A stretch of DNA of 5,399 bases from Desulfovibrio sp. UBA4079 (GTDB taxonomy: Bacteria > Desulfobacterota > Desulfovibrionia > Desulfovibrionales > Desulfovibrionaceae): contig DFYP01000081.1 in assembly GCA_002382645.1 (NCBI GenBank), forward strand, positions 2,347 through 7,745, in the 5' to 3' direction. The position numbers were made by a program, and so were the translations under genes. The notes beneath the pieces are model-generated. The model ran no database searches, was not told where the DNA came from, and saw only the letters and a list, made by a program, of their open reading frames with translations. This document shows, one piece after another, positions 1-4,879 of this stretch. Each line of letters starts with the position of its first letter. The first letter of the stretch is position 1.

Positions 1-1497
1 GTCCTCGGGCTCCATGGTCACGCCGTCGCGCAGGATCACGAAGGCCCCGACCTCCTCGCCGTACTTGCGGCTGGGCACGCCCACCACCTGCACGTCCAGG
101 ATGCCCTCCATGGTGTAGAGGAACTCCTCGATCTCCCGGGGATAGACGTTCTCGCCGCCGCGGATGATCATGTCCTTGAGCCGTCCGGTGATGGAGAGGT
201 AGCCCTCCTCGTCCATGACGCCCAGGTCCCCGGAGTGCAGCCAGCCGTCCTCGTCCACGGCCTTGGCCGTGGCTTCGGGGTTGTTGTAGTAGCCCTTCAT
301 CACGTTGTAGCCCCGGCAGCAGACCTCGCCCACCTGGCCGCTGGGCAGCTCCTGGTTGGTCTCGGGGTTGACCACCCGGACCTCGATCTCGGGCATGGCC
401 CGGCCCACGGTCTCGGTCATCTGGCGCAAGCTGTCGCCCACCCGGGTCTGGGTCATCACCGGCGAGCCCTCGGTGAGGCCGTAGCAGATGGTGATCTCGC
501 GCATGTTCATCTCGTTGATGGCCCGCTTCATGAACTCCACCGGGCAGGGCGAGCCGGCCATGATGCCGGTGCGCAGGCTCGAGAAGTCGAACTTCTTGAA
601 CAGCTTGTGCTCCAGGATGGAGATGAACATGGTGGGCACGCCGTAGGCCGCGGTGCACTTCTCCTGGTCGACGCTGGCCATGACCAGGAGCGGGTCGAAG
701 CCCTCGAGCAGGACCATGGTGGCGGCGTGGGTCACGATGGCCATGACGCCCAGCACGCAGCCGAAGCAGTGGAACAGGGGCACGGGCAGGCAGACGCGGT
801 CCTTCTCGGTGAAGCGCTGGTTCTCGCCGATCCAGAAGCCGTTGTTGCCGATGTTGTAGTGGGTCAGCTGCACGCCCTTGGGGAACCCGGTGGTGCCCGA
901 GGTGTACTGCATGTTCACCACGTCGTGCGGGGAAAGCGTGGCCTGGCGGGCCTGGTACTGCTCGTCCGTGACCATGGCGGAGAGCGCCATGACCTCGGGC
1001 ACCGAGTACATGCCCCGGTGCTTTTCCAGGCCCAGGAACAGGATGCGCTTCAAGTGCGGGTAGTTGGCGGCCTTGAGGTGGCCGCGCTCCTGGTCCCGGA
1101 GCTCCGGGGCCAGTTCGTAGAGCGTGGCCACGTAGTCCACTTCGCGGAACCCGTCGATGAGGAACAGGTTCTCGCACTCGGACTGCTTGAGCAGGTAGGA
1201 CAGCTCGTGGGAGCGGTAGTAGGTGTTCACCGTGAGGAGCACGGCCCCGATGCGGGCCGTGGCGAATTGCAGGGCCACCCAGTAGGGCACGTTGGTGGCC
1301 CAGACCGCCACCTTCTCGCCCTTCTCGATGCCCAGGGCCATGAGGCCCTTGGCCAGGGTGTCCACCAGGTCGGAGAACTGCCGGTAGGTCAGGCGGAAGT
1401 CGCGGTCCACATAGACCACGGCCTCGTTGTCCGGGAACCGCTCCACGGCCTCGTCGAGGATCTGGCCCAGGGTGCGTTCGCGCAGCGCTTGGCTCAT
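1..1497 (-). CDS. AMP-forming acyl-CoA synthetase (ANL superfamily), C-terminus beyond left edge
   Basis: This enzyme activates a carboxylic acid, probably a fatty acid, with ATP to an acyl-AMP and then transfers the acyl group to CoA in the cytoplasm. The 499 codons present start at ATG 1495-1497. Visible motifs are the P-loop YTSGTTGFPKG (residues 198-208), the substrate-pocket segment PLFHCFGCVLG (240-250), the adenylate motif YGLTEGSP (339-346), the ribose-binding aspartate in SGDLG (D424), and the hinge and fatty-acyl signature ITGRLKDMIIRGGENVYP (436-453). The family is usually about 540-560 residues, so roughly the last 50, including the catalytic lysine of the C-terminal domain, lie outside the window. 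The gene begins 16 bases after the stop of the HTH-cupin regulator, with a G-rich tract (complement of 1504-1509) six bases before the ATG as a weak ribosome site. The pair is probably one operon. The motif style resembles the medium/long-chain ACSF2-like branch, but the substrate cannot be read from sequence. Family assignment is very sure; chain length is a guess. Confidence 0.96.
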   Translation of the reverse strand, partial: MSQALRERTLGQILDEAVERFPDNEAVVYVDRDFRLTYRQFSDLVDTLAKGLMALGIEKGEKVAVWATNVPYWVALQFATARIGAVLLTVNTYYRSHELSYLLKQSECENLFLIDGFREVDYVATLYELAPELRDQERGHLKAANYPHLKRILFLGLEKHRGMYSVPEVMALSAMVTDEQYQARQATLSPHDVVNMQYTSGTTGFPKGVQLTHYNIGNNGFWIGENQRFTEKDRVCLPVPLFHCFGCVLGVMAIVTHAATMVLLEGFDPLLVMASVDQEKCTAAYGVPTMFISILEHKLFKKFDFSSLRTGIMAGSPCPVEFMKRAINEMNMREITICYGLTEGSPVMTQTRVGDSLRQMTETVGRAMPEIEVRVVNPETNQELPSGQVGEVCCRGYNVMKGYYNNPEATAKAVDEDGWLHSGDLGVMDEEGYLSITGRLKDMIIRGGENVYPREIEEFLYTMEGILDVQVVGVPSRKYGEEVGAFVILRDGVTMEPED

Positions 1498-1513
1498 GTC
1501 GCGCCCCCCGGCC

Positions 1514-2080
1514 CTATTCCGGGAAGTAGAGCACGGCGTAGATCTCGGCCGGCTCCGAGCCCTCGCAGCTCACGCTGTGGGGCACCACGGAGTTGAAGTA
1601 GATGCTGTCCCCGGGGCCGAGCACGGTCTTTTCCGGGCCGTAGACGATGGCCACCCGGCCCTTGTTGCAGAGGATGAACTCCTCGCCCTCGTGGGAGCTC
1701 ATGGGGTGCCCCTCGCCCTCCTCGGGCAACAGCTCGATGAAGAAGGGCTCCATGTGGCGGTCGGTCTTGCCCTTGCCCAGGGAGAAGAAGCGCAGGCTGG
1801 CCTTGCTGCCCCGGCCCTGGTGCATGGTCAGCTCCTCGTGGCGCTCGCCCAGGCGGACCACCAGGGGGTCGCGGCTCACCTGGTCGTCCAGGAAGGTGCC
1901 CAGGCGCAGGCCCAGGGCCCGGGCGATTTTCAGGAGCGGTCCCAGGGAGGGGTAGAGGTCCTCCTCCTCCACGGCCTTGAGAAAGGCCTGGCTCAGGCCG
2001 GTGCGCTCGGCCAGCTGGGGCAGGGTCAGTTCCTTTTTCTCGCGGAATGAACGGATGCGTCCGCCGATCTTGGATTCCAT
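1514..2080 (-). CDS. HTH (XRE)-cupin transcriptional regulator
   Basis: This is a one-component DNA-binding regulator of 188 residues. Residues 5-60 form an XRE/Cro-C1 helix-turn-helix, with helix 2 near TLPQLAERT and recognition helix 3 near SQAFLKAVE. Residues 110-186 form a small cupin barrel. Cupin motif 1 is SSHEGEEF (H130, E134) and motif 2 is PGDSIYFNSVVPHS (P156, H168). The second histidine of the usual HxH metal motif is replaced by Gly132, so metal binding is uncertain and the barrel may simply bind a small ligand. The start at 2080 is chosen because GGAGGAG sits 8 bases upstream and the HTH begins immediately. A farther ATG at 2176 would add 32 residues of unstructured Cys/His/Pro-rich sequence with no good ribosome site. 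It is the first gene of an operon with the acyl-CoA synthetase, so its ligand may be the acid or acyl-CoA handled by that enzyme (inference). A palindrome upstream suggests autoregulation. Confidence 0.94.
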   Translation of the reverse strand: MESKIGGRIRSFREKKELTLPQLAERTGLSQAFLKAVEEEDLYPSLGPLLKIARALGLRLGTFLDDQVSRDPLVVRLGERHEELTMHQGRGSKASLRFFSLGKGKTDRHMEPFFIELLPEEGEGHPMSSHEGEEFILCNKGRVAIVYGPEKTVLGPGDSIYFNSVVPHSVSCEGSEPAEIYAVLYFPE

Positions 2081-2088
2081 GGCAAAGG

Positions 2089-2095
2089 CTCCTCC
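2089..2095 (-). promoter_or_regulatory. Ribosome binding site of the HTH-cupin gene
   Basis: The minus strand reads GGAGGAG, eight bases before the ATG at 2080. It is a strong Shine-Dalgarno sequence and fixes the start at 2080 rather than at the upstream in-frame ATG at 2176. Confidence 0.85.
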
Positions 2096-2110
2096 GTGGT
2101 GGCAGTGCTG

Positions 2111-2128
2111 TGCCGGCGGCGGCCGGCA
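2111..2128. repeat. Perfect 7-bp inverted repeat in the regulator leader
   Basis: TGCCGGC (2111-2117) and GCCGGCA (2122-2128) are exact reverse complements separated by four bases. The repeat lies 31 bases upstream of the HTH-cupin start, inside the transcript if the promoter proposed at 2148-2176 is right. It could fold as a GC-only-core hairpin in the 5' leader, or be a protein-binding site in DNA. No T-run follows on either strand, so it is not an intrinsic terminator. In such GC-rich DNA some chance occurrence is expected. Confidence 0.5.
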
Positions 2129-2139
2129 GTGGGGCGTAA

Positions 2140-2161
2140 GTTTGGTGCATGTACCCAAAAC
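2140..2161. promoter_or_regulatory. Candidate operator: imperfect palindrome
   Basis: On the plus strand the left arm GTTTGG (2140-2145) faces the right arm CCAAAAC (2155-2161), with GTGCATGTAC-like sequence between. The arms match as inverted copies with a one-base bulge. It is AT-richer than its surroundings, lies in the divergent intergenic region and overlaps the proposed -10 of the HTH-cupin promoter. That is the layout expected for autorepression by the neighbouring XRE-type regulator. The link to that regulator is inference from position only. Confidence 0.4.
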
Positions 2162-2176
2162 TGTCCATGATGTCAC
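2148..2176 (-). promoter_or_regulatory. Candidate sigma70-type promoter for the HTH-cupin/acyl-CoA synthetase operon
   Basis: On the minus strand GTGACA (complement of 2171-2176, five of six to the -35 consensus) is followed by a 17-base spacer and TACATG (complement of 2148-2153, three of six to the -10 consensus). Transcription would start near 2140 and give a leader of about 60 bases. Spacing is ideal but the -10 is poor, so this is a moderate-to-weak call. Confidence 0.33.
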
Positions 2177-2235
2177 GTTTCAGAAGAAAAAAACAGCGGA
2201 GCGAGTACCCGCTTGCAATGGTCATTCGGCCGGAG

Positions 2236-2264
2236 TTGCCAAGAATTTTGCCGCCGTGTAACAC
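2236..2264 (+). promoter_or_regulatory. Candidate sigma70-type promoter for the TPR-lipoprotein-amidotransferase operon
   Basis: TTGCCA (2236-2241, five of six to the -35 consensus) is followed by a 17-base spacer and TAACAC (2259-2264, three of six to the -10 consensus). The -10 sits inside the small palindrome GTGTAACAC (2256-2264 region). Transcription would begin near 2271, leaving a short leader of under 20 bases before the ATG at 2288. An upstream A7 tract (2187-2193) could act as a bend or UP-like element. The short leader lowers confidence. Confidence 0.33.
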
Positions 2265-2275
2265 CGTGCCCAAGC

Positions 2276-2281
2276 GGGGAG
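2276..2281 (+). promoter_or_regulatory. Ribosome binding site of the TPR gene
   Basis: GGGGAG lies six bases before the ATG at 2288. It supports that start over an in-frame ATG at 2213, which would add 25 residues (MQWSFGRSCQ...) lacking any family character and would lie upstream of the candidate promoter. Confidence 0.65.
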
Positions 2282-2287
2282 CAGAGC

Positions 2288-3106
2288 ATGAGCCAAGCGA
2301 ACAAGGTGGACCAGGACCAGCAGCCGTTCGCGGCCGGACCCGACGCCAAACGGGCCCACGTGGACCCCGAGGCCCTCAAGCGCCAGAAGATCAAGGGGGT
2401 GTTCTCCTCCCAGGTGGTGGAGAAGATCGGCACCGGCACCACCACGCGCAAGACCATCAGCAAGATGTATTGGTTTGCCGAGCAGCGCGAGGACGGGGCC
2501 GTGGATGTCCAGCCCCTGAACACCCAGCACGTGCCCTCCGGACCCAAGACCGAGGTCCCCATGGAGGACTTTCTGGCCAAGTACCAGCCCGAACTCGAGT
2601 TCTACACCAAGATCGTCTATCCCAAGATGTGCGAGGTGGCGACCACCATCAAGCGCGCCGAGGAGCAGCGCGAGCGCGGGGCGCTGTACAGCGCGGAGTT
2701 CGAGTTCTCCAACGTGCTCAAGGTGGACGAGGAGAACGTGCGGGCCAACTTCGGCCTGGGGCTGACCTACATGGCCAAGGGCGAGAGCGCCAAGGCCAAC
2801 GACATCTTCGGCCGGGTGGTGCACCTGGACGCGGCCTTCAACCAGGAGCACAAGCACCTGTTCAACGAGTTCGGCATCAGCCTGCGCAAGACCGGGATGC
2901 ACGACCAGGCCATCGACTACTATACCCGGGCCCTGCAGATGACCCAGAACGACGAGAACCTGCACTACAACGTGGCCCGGGCCTATTTCGAGAAGGGCGA
3001 CATCCCCAAGGCCGAATACCACCTGGACAAGTGCCTGGAGCTGAACAAGGCCCACGAAGAGGCCAAGAAGTTTCAGGAATTCATCAAGAGCAAGCTCGCC
3101 AAGTAG
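2288..3106 (+). CDS. Tetratricopeptide-repeat protein with uncharacterised N-terminal block
   Basis: This 272-residue soluble protein has no signal peptide or membrane segment, so it should be cytoplasmic. The C-terminal half holds about four TPR units: roughly residues 117-150, 151-184 (VRANFGLGLTYMAKGESAKA), 188-221 (FGISLRKTGMHDQAIDYYTR) and 222-255 (ENLHYNVARAYFEKGDIPKA). Each shows the G/Y/A pattern of paired helices that scaffold protein-protein contacts. The first ~115 residues are different. A polar, probably disordered head (1-30) leads to a block around KIKGVFSSQVVEKIGTGTTTRKT (residues 34-56, in part) and YWFAEQ (61-66), which I cannot assign to a named domain. From memory, Desulfovibrio genomes carry similar TPR proteins, but I could not check this. 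The lipoprotein gene follows 17 bases later, and the two are probably co-transcribed. The partner is unknown; an assembly or scaffold role is suggested only by the TPRs. Confidence 0.93.
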   Translation: MSQANKVDQDQQPFAAGPDAKRAHVDPEALKRQKIKGVFSSQVVEKIGTGTTTRKTISKMYWFAEQREDGAVDVQPLNTQHVPSGPKTEVPMEDFLAKYQPELEFYTKIVYPKMCEVATTIKRAEEQRERGALYSAEFEFSNVLKVDEENVRANFGLGLTYMAKGESAKANDIFGRVVHLDAAFNQEHKHLFNEFGISLRKTGMHDQAIDYYTRALQMTQNDENLHYNVARAYFEKGDIPKAEYHLDKCLELNKAHEEAKKFQEFIKSKLAK

Positions 3107-3111
3107 TCCCC

Positions 3112-3118
3112 AAAGGAG
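3112..3118 (+). promoter_or_regulatory. Ribosome binding site of the lipoprotein gene
   Basis: AAAGGAG lies five bases before the ATG at 3124. It fixes the lipoprotein start, although the reading frame stays open upstream through the whole TPR gene. The short signal peptide beginning at this ATG confirms the choice. Confidence 0.85.
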
Positions 3119-3123
3119 CAGTC

Positions 3124-4116
3124 ATGATCCGTCGGTTGCTGTTGTCCTGTTGCGCCCTGGCCCTGCTGGCCGCCTGCCAGCCCACGGTCCTGACCCAGCC
3201 CATCGCGGTGTCCACCACCCCGTCCGGGGCCCAGGTCAAGGCCGACGACGGCCAGACCTGCCAGACCCCCTGCCAGGTGGCGCTCACCCGCAACGCGGAC
3301 CACGCCCTGACCCTGAGCAAGGACGGCTTTCGCGAGCAGAGCATCCTCATCCACCGGCAGTACCAGAGCGACCGGGTCATGACCCGGGCCGTGAACGACG
3401 GGATGCAGAGCGGGCAGTTTTTCAAGAATCCCTACATGGGCATCAATTCCGGGGTGCAGTCCCTGGACGAGCAGGAGCAGACCGGCGAGGCCTACCAGCT
3501 CGTGCCCTCGGCCGTGAACGTGGCCCTGATCCCCTTGGGCGCGGCCCATGCCCCGTCCTCGGGCCTGCCCGGCATGGAGTCCCTGGACGCCTCGGACCAG
3601 GCCTGGATCGGCCGCAGCCTGGAGACCCTGGCCACGGGCCAGGGCCAGTCCTGGACCAACACGACCACGAATCTGCACTACCCCCTGTTCCCGGGCCCGG
3701 CCCGGCAGGAGAACGGGGTCTGGGTCCGGCCCTTCACCCTGCGCATGACCTCGGGCGGGATCACCCGCGACGCCTCGGGCACGGCCGCGCGCGTGGACGC
3801 GAACCAGTGGAGCCTGGGCGGCGTCCCGGCCCCGGTCCAGTCCGGCGGCGCGGGCAACGTGACCACGGCCCAGCCGCCCCAGATGGACCCGGGAGCGGCC
3901 GCCGCTGGCGCGGCCGTGGGCGCGGCCTCGGCGGTTTCCGTGCCCGTCGTCTCGGGCAAGGACAGCTCCAGCCACACGAGCACCACCACCAGCCCGGACG
4001 GTTCCAGCACCACCACCAAGACCAGCAAGACCTCGGTCAAGGGCAGCGTGAGCGTGAATCCCGTGGGCGCGGTGGAGGCCGTGGAAGAGCTGCTTGAGAG
4101 CGGCGCGGCCAAGTAG
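3124..4116 (+). CDS. Outer-membrane-type lipoprotein: PEGA domain plus surface-antigen-like domain
   Basis: This is a 330-residue precursor. A short signal peptide MIRRLLLSCCALALLAAC ends in the lipobox LAAC with lipidated Cys18. Gln at +2 suggests outer-membrane sorting by the Enterobacteria rule. Residues ~27-78 look like a PEGA domain (STTPSGAQVKADDGQTCQTP, then a KDGF turn), with a Cys46/Cys50 pair that could form a disulfide. A middle segment (91-140) is unassigned. Residues ~155-230 resemble the RT0821/Lpp0805 (17-kDa-type) surface-protein domain: SLETLATGQGQSWTN, then VRPFTLRM and GTAARVDANQW. In that family, as I recall it, the last two segments usually carry cysteines (CR-[FY] and GTACR); here they read VRPF and GTAAR. 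The tail (255-330) has an Ala/Gly run, a Ser/Thr-rich stretch and an acidic end. The role is probably structural or envelope-associated. The lipoprotein call is very sure, PEGA likely, and the second domain a pattern-based judgement. Confidence 0.93.
   Translation: MIRRLLLSCCALALLAACQPTVLTQPIAVSTTPSGAQVKADDGQTCQTPCQVALTRNADHALTLSKDGFREQSILIHRQYQSDRVMTRAVNDGMQSGQFFKNPYMGINSGVQSLDEQEQTGEAYQLVPSAVNVALIPLGAAHAPSSGLPGMESLDASDQAWIGRSLETLATGQGQSWTNTTTNLHYPLFPGPARQENGVWVRPFTLRMTSGGITRDASGTAARVDANQWSLGGVPAPVQSGGAGNVTTAQPPQMDPGAAAAGAAVGAASAVSVPVVSGKDSSSHTSTTTSPDGSSTTTKTSKTSVKGSVSVNPVGAVEAVEELLESGAAK
3979..4018 (+). repeat. Short direct repeat encoding Ser/Thr-rich tail of the lipoprotein
   Basis: AGCACCACCACCA occurs at 3979-3991 and again at 4006-4018, an offset of 27 bases (nine codons). 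It encodes STTT twice within the segment HTSTTTSPDGSSTTTKTSKT. It is in frame, so copy changes would alter tail length without breaking the gene. The tail is probably flexible and surface-exposed; a short duplication or codon-biased convergence could explain it. Confidence 0.6.
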
Positions 4117-4124
4117 GGGGAAGG
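4116..4124 (+). promoter_or_regulatory. Purine-rich ribosome site before the GTG-started amidotransferase
   Basis: GGGGGAAGG begins in the stop codon of the lipoprotein gene and ends three bases before GTG 4128. The best spaced core is the G tract, about seven bases from the start. The amidotransferase frame has a stop at 4095-4097 and no other start before 4128, so GTG is the most upstream possible start. The close spacing fits translational coupling with the lipoprotein gene. Confidence 0.6.
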
Positions 4125-4127
4125 AAC

Positions 4128-4820
4128 GTGCGCAACGTCCGCGTCATCGGCCACGTGGCCTTCGAGGATCTGGGATCCTTCAGCCACGTGCTCAAGGAAA
4201 AAGGCTGCGTCCTGGAGACGCGCCAGGCCGGGGTGGATGACCTGGGCTCGCCCCTGGACGCGGACCTGCTCGTGGTCCTGGGCGGGCCCATCGGGGTCTA
4301 CGAGGAGGACCGCTACCCGTTCCTGGCCGACGAGATCGGGCTCATCCGCAAGCGCCTGGAGGCCCGCAAGCCCACCCTGGGCGTGTGCCTGGGCGCGCAG
4401 CTCATGGCCGCGGCCCTGGGCGCCAAGGTTTACCCGGGCCCGGCCAAGGAGATCGGCTGGAAGCCGCTGACCCTCACCGATTCCGGCAAGGCCTCCTGTC
4501 TCGCGCCCCTGGAGAACGTGGCCGTGCTCCACTGGCACGGGGACACCTTTGACCTGCCCGAGGGCGCGGAGCTCCTGGCCTCCACGGACATCTGCCCGCA
4601 CCAGGCCTTCAGCCTGGGGAATTTCGGCCTGGCCCTCCAGTTCCACCCCGAGGCCCGGGCCCGGGACATGGAGCGCTGGCTCATCGGCCACACCTGCGAG
4701 CTGGGCGCGGCGGGCATCGACATCCCGGCCCTGCGCGCGGACTCGGCAGCCAAGGCCCCGGCCCTGGAAAGAGCCGGAACCGAGGTCCTGCGGCGCTGGC
4801 TCAAGGGCCTGGCCGGCTGA
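4128..4820 (+). CDS. Stand-alone class I glutamine amidotransferase (GuaA-N/YfeJ-like)
   Basis: This is a 230-residue cytoplasmic protein with the class I GATase fold, which hydrolyses glutamine through a Cys-His-Glu triad. The nucleophile Cys87 lies in LGVCLGAQLMAAALGA (84-99), and His173 and Glu175 in LQFHPEA (170-176). The oxyanion segment is VVLGGPIGVYEEDRYPF (49-65). KEIGW (107-111) and the HWHGDTFDLPEGA block (135-147) are typical of the COG0518 group annotated as GMP synthase-like amidotransferases. The ATP-pyrophosphatase part of GMP synthetase is absent, so this is not GuaA. About 55 residues follow the triad and look helical. Relatives include Salmonella YfeJ; the acceptor or true substrate is generally unknown, and a gamma-glutamyl hydrolase role is possible. 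Translation starts at GTG, 11 bases after the lipoprotein stop, making it the last gene of a three-gene operon that ends at the hairpin at 4830. No partner synthetase is encoded here. Confidence 0.94.
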   Translation: MRNVRVIGHVAFEDLGSFSHVLKEKGCVLETRQAGVDDLGSPLDADLLVVLGGPIGVYEEDRYPFLADEIGLIRKRLEARKPTLGVCLGAQLMAAALGAKVYPGPAKEIGWKPLTLTDSGKASCLAPLENVAVLHWHGDTFDLPEGAELLASTDICPHQAFSLGNFGLALQFHPEARARDMERWLIGHTCELGAAGIDIPALRADSAAKAPALERAGTEVLRRWLKGLAG

Positions 4821-4829
4821 AGCCTCAAG

Positions 4830-4867
4830 AAAAAGGCCCCCGCTCCAGCAGGAGCGGAGGCCTTTTT
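4830..4867. terminator. Bidirectional intrinsic terminator between convergent genes
   Basis: AAAAAGGCC (4830-4838) pairs with GGCCTTTTT (4859-4867), and CCGCTCC (4840-4846) pairs with GGAGCGG (4851-4857). There is one C/A mismatch (4839/4858) and an AGCA loop. The A-run on the left and T-run on the right let it end transcription from both sides. It lies 9 bases after the amidotransferase stop and 12 bases beyond the end of the convergent peptidase gene. Confidence 0.93.
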
Positions 4868-4879
4868 GTCTGCGATGTC

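Noticed and set aside
235..1596. 453-codon plus-strand ORF opposite the acyl-CoA synthetase
   Set aside because: It is a shadow of a gene with unmistakable ANL motifs on the other strand. Its product is a His/Gly/Leu/Val/Ala-rich antisense composition with no domain and no ribosome site.
2081..2176. Longer HTH-cupin start at 2176 (32 extra residues)
   Set aside because: The extension is Cys/His/Pro-rich and unlike the family, lies over the candidate operator and promoter, and lacks the GGAGGAG site present before the 2080 start.
2195..2213. Weak inverted repeat AGCGG...CCGCT in the divergent region
   Set aside because: Five-base arms with a nine-base loop in GC-rich DNA are expected by chance, and the repeat has no special position.
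2222..3055. 277-codon minus-strand ORF opposite the TPR gene
   Set aside because: It has low-complexity Val/Leu/Gly/His composition typical of antisense frames in GC-rich DNA. The TPR repeats on the plus strand account for the region.
2149..4116. 655-codon ORF suggesting a long fusion protein ending in the lipoprotein
   Set aside because: The first 325 codons read the TPR gene in the wrong frame and are Arg/Pro/Gly/Gln-rich. The signal peptide, lipobox and AAAGGAG site show that the real gene starts at 3124.
3073..4691. Long minus-strand ORFs (300 and 337 codons) opposite the lipoprotein and amidotransferase
   Set aside because: Both mirror genes with clear motifs (lipobox, PEGA, GATase triad), and their products are Gly/Arg/His/Ala-rich with no recognisable features.
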